A stretch of 64,000 nt of DNA from Petrolisthes cinctipes (taxonomy: Eukaryota > Arthropoda > Malacostraca > Decapoda > Porcellanidae), in assembly GCA_033782935.1 (NCBI GenBank), contig JAWQEG010000412.1, positions 372,001-436,000 of the forward strand, given 5' to 3'. The notes below the pieces were generated by a model that saw only the letters and a list, made by a program, of their open reading frames with translations, was not told the origin of the DNA and did not search any database. How positions within the stretch are numbered: position 1 is the first letter of the stretch; every line of letters starts with the position of its first letter. The translations under genes and the position numbers were made by a program. Shown piece after piece: positions 61,801 to 64,000 of the stretch.

Positions 61801-64000
61801 GTAAATATCAACTGTCAATCATGGGGTGGTATGTATGTGGGTGTCATTACAGTGCTTGGACGGTAAAATATCGACAGTCATTCATGGGGTGATGGGTGTG
61901 TGGGTGTCATTACAGTGTTTTGATTGTAAATATCAACAGTCATTTATATGGTGGTGGGTGTCATTAGAGTGCTTAGACTGTAAATAGTAACAGTCATTTA
62001 TGGAGTGGTGGGTGTGTTGATGTCATTACAGTGCTTGGACTGTAAATATCAACCATAATTCATGGGGTGGTGGGTGTGGGGTGTCATTACAATTCTTGGA
62101 CTGTAAATATCAACCATCATTCATTGGGTGGTGGATGTGTGTGTGACATTACAGTGCTTAGACTGTAAATATCAACAGTCATTTATGGGGTGGTGGGTGT
62201 GTGGGTGTCATTACAGTGCTTGGACTGTAAATAACAACCATAATTTATGAGGTAGTGGGTGTGGGGGTTTCATTAGAGTGCTTTGACTGTAAATATCGAC
62301 AGTCATTCATGGGGTGGTGGGTGTGTGGGTGTCATTACAGTGTTTTGATTGTTAATATCAACAGTCACTTATAAGGTGGTGGGTGTCATTAAAGTGCTTG
62401 GACTGTAAATATTAACAGTCATTCATGGAGTGGTGGGTGTATTAGTGTCATTACAGTGCTTGGACTGTAAATATCAACAGTCATTCATAGGGTAGGGGTT
62501 GTGTGGCTGTCATTACAGTGCTTTGACTGTAAATATCGACAGTCATTCATGGGGTGGTGGGTTTGTGGGTGTTATTACAGTGCTCAGACTGTAAATATTG
62601 ACATTCATTTATGGGGTGGTGGGTGTGTAGGTGTCATTACAGTTCTTGGACTGAAAAAATCAACAGTATTTTATAGGGTGGTGGGTGTGTGAGTGTCAAT
62701 ACAGAGCTTGGACAGTAAATATCAACAGTCATTCATGGAGTTGTGTGTGTGTAGGTGTCATTACAGTGCTTGGACTGTAAGTATCAACAGTCATTTATGG
62801 GAAAGTTGGTGTGTGGCTGTCATTATAGTGCTTGGACTGTAAATATCAACAGTCAATCATGGGGTGGTATATATGTGGGTGTCATTACAGTGCTTGGACG
62901 GTAAAATATCGACAGTCATTCATGGGGTGATGGGTGTGTGGGTGTCATTACAGTGTTTTGATTGTAAATATCAACAGTCATTTATAAGGTGGTGGATGTC
63001 ATTAGAGTGCTTAGACTGTAAATAGTAACAGTCATTCATGGAGTGGTGGGTGTGTTGATGTCATTACAGTGCTTGGACTGTAAATATCAACCATAATTCA
63101 TGGGGTGGTGGGTGTGGGGTGTCATTACAGTTCTTGGACTGTAAATATCAACCATCATTCATTGGGTGGTGGATGTGTGTGTGACATTACGGTGCTTGGA
63201 CTGTAAATATTAACAGTCATTCATGGGGATGGTGGGTGTTTGGATGTCATTACAGTGCTTTGACTGTAAATATCAACAGTCATTCATGGGGTGGTAGGTG
63301 TGAGAGTGACATTACAGTGCTTGGACTGTAAATATTAAGTCATTCATGGGGTGGTGGGTGTGTGGGTGTCATTACAATGGTTGGATTGTAAATATCAACA
63401 GTCATCAATAGGGTGGTGGGTGTCATTAGAGTGCTTGGACTGTAAATATCAACAGTCATTCATGGGGTGGTGGGTGTGTGGGTGTCATGACAGTGCTTGG
63501 ACTGTAAATATCAACAGTAATTTATGGGGTGGTGAGTGTGTTTGTGTCATTACAGTGCTTGGACTATAAATATCAACAGTCATTCATGGGGTGGTGGGTG
63601 TGTGGGTGTCATTACAGTGCTTGGACTATAAATATCAACAGTCATTCATGGGGTGGTGGGTGTGTGGGTGTCATTACAGTGCTTAGACTATAAATATCAA
63701 CAGTCATTTATGGGGTGGTGTGTGTGTGGGTGTCATTACAGTTCTTGGACTGTAAATATCAACATTCATTCATGGGATGGTGGGTGTGTGGGTGTCATTA
63801 CAGTGCTTAGACTGTAAATATCAAGTAATTTGTGGGGTGGTGGATGTCATTAAAGTGCTTGGACTGTAAATATTAACAGTCATTCATGGAGTGTTGGGTG
63901 TATTATTGTCATTACAGTGCTTAGACTGTAAATATCAACAGTCATTCATAGTGTGGGGGGTGTGTGGCTGTCATTACAGTGCTTTGACTGTAAATATCGA
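58860..64000 (+). repeat. 2491-bp higher-order repeat, two full copies and start of a third
   Basis: GGATGTCATTAAAGTGC marks copy starts at 58860, 61351 and 63842, exactly 2491 bp apart (about 40 monomers). Copies 1 and 2 differ at only a few bases by eye, for example CAGTTATTCATGG (60726) against CAGTCATTCATGG (63217) and GTGAGGGTGAC (~60810) against GTGAGAGTGAC (~63301). Internally GGACGGTAAAATATCGAC occurs twice per unit (59367/60405 and 61858/62896), so the unit itself contains two related segments of 1038 and 1453 bp. The array continues past the window. Confidence 0.9.

Larger units (their letters stand above)
1837..64000 (+). repeat. 62-bp tandem satellite array, about 1,000 monomers, extends beyond right edge
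   Basis: The array is one repeating unit of about 62 bp. Starting at TCATTACAG the typical monomer runs TCATTACAGTGCTTGGACTG, then TAAATATCAACAGTCATTCA, then TGGGGTGGTGGGTGTGTGGG, then TG. My count for this typical unit is A13 T20 C8 G21 (47% GC, strong excess of G over C on the plus strand). All copies examined are head to tail in the same orientation. Length variants of 54 bp and a few other sizes come mostly from indels in the GTGT tract or in CAACAG. No unrelated sequence, transposon or gene interrupts the array after 1836. Every plus-strand reading frame soon meets the TAA inside GACTGTAAATATC, so coding is not supported. I do not recognise this satellite by name. Confidence 0.97.

Noticed and set aside
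1863..64000. Many plus-strand open frames of 60-134 codons with Trp/Cys-rich repeats (motifs such as GWWVCGCHYSAW and VWVSLQCLDCKYQQSF)
   Set aside because: They are the satellite read through. Because 62 is 2 mod 3, a frame cycles through all three phases every 186 bp and stops at the TAA in GACTGTAAATATC unless a variant removes it. Starts are often GTG inside the G/T tract, and the frames follow the HOR copies, not gene boundaries.
1837..64000. CRISPR-like array
   Set aside because: The repeat-plus-variable pattern is superficial: the whole 62-bp unit is repeated, there are no unique spacers, and the adjacent gene is a eukaryotic-type transposon.
1837..64000. Telomeric repeat or CENP-B box
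   Set aside because: No TTAGGG-type hexamer tract is present, and no monomer resembles the 17-bp CENP-B box; the GGGTGTGTGGG tract is only superficially telomere-like.

Overview
The window is eukaryotic, most likely metazoan, nuclear DNA. It holds one recognisable gene, a piggyBac-family DNA transposon entering from the left edge, followed by about 62 kb of a single tandem satellite. The sequence does not identify the species: piggyBac elements of this type (PGBD4-like transposase) occur in fishes, other vertebrates and many invertebrates.

Positions 1-1836 are the 5' part of the transposon, on the minus strand. Positions 1-1614 are one uninterrupted reading frame (538 codons, running off the left edge). 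It encodes a long low-complexity N-terminal region and the first two-thirds of a DDE_Tnp_1_7 transposase core, including the first two catalytic aspartates. Positions 1615-1832 are the short 5' non-coding end, with three 35-bp subterminal repeats that each carry a palindrome. The element tip is CCCCC abutting a TTAA at 1833-1836, the usual piggyBac target. The same satellite position in the next two higher-order copies (3746-3749 and 5659-5662) is an unoccupied TTAA, so the transposon jumped into a pre-existing satellite unit.

Positions 1837-64000 are roughly a thousand head-to-tail copies of a ~62-bp monomer, all in one orientation. Each monomer has an AT-richer half containing the dyad GACTGT-N8-ACAGTC and a G/T-rich half of the type GGGGTGGTGGGTGTGTGGGTG. 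The array is organised into higher-order repeats (HORs): 1913 bp (1833-~7368, ~2.9 copies); a variable 904/1565/1999/1937-bp series (10471-~18250); 805-bp doublets inside ~1.97-kb units (about 24-34 kb); a 914-922-bp duplication (~35.3-37.2 kb); 310-bp, 486-bp and 659-bp local duplications (42.8-47.6 kb); and 2491 bp (58860-64000, two full copies and a start of a third). Between these lie more diverged, mosaic monomers.

No tRNA, rRNA, CRISPR or further protein gene was found. The many short open frames in the satellite arise because 62 is not a multiple of 3, so reading cycles through the frames until the TAA inside each monomer; they are not genes. The notable biology is structural: a transposon-satellite junction with paralogous empty sites, palindromic transposase-binding candidates, and a strongly strand-asymmetric, hairpin- and G4-prone array under active homogenisation. 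I found no convincing novel protein system.
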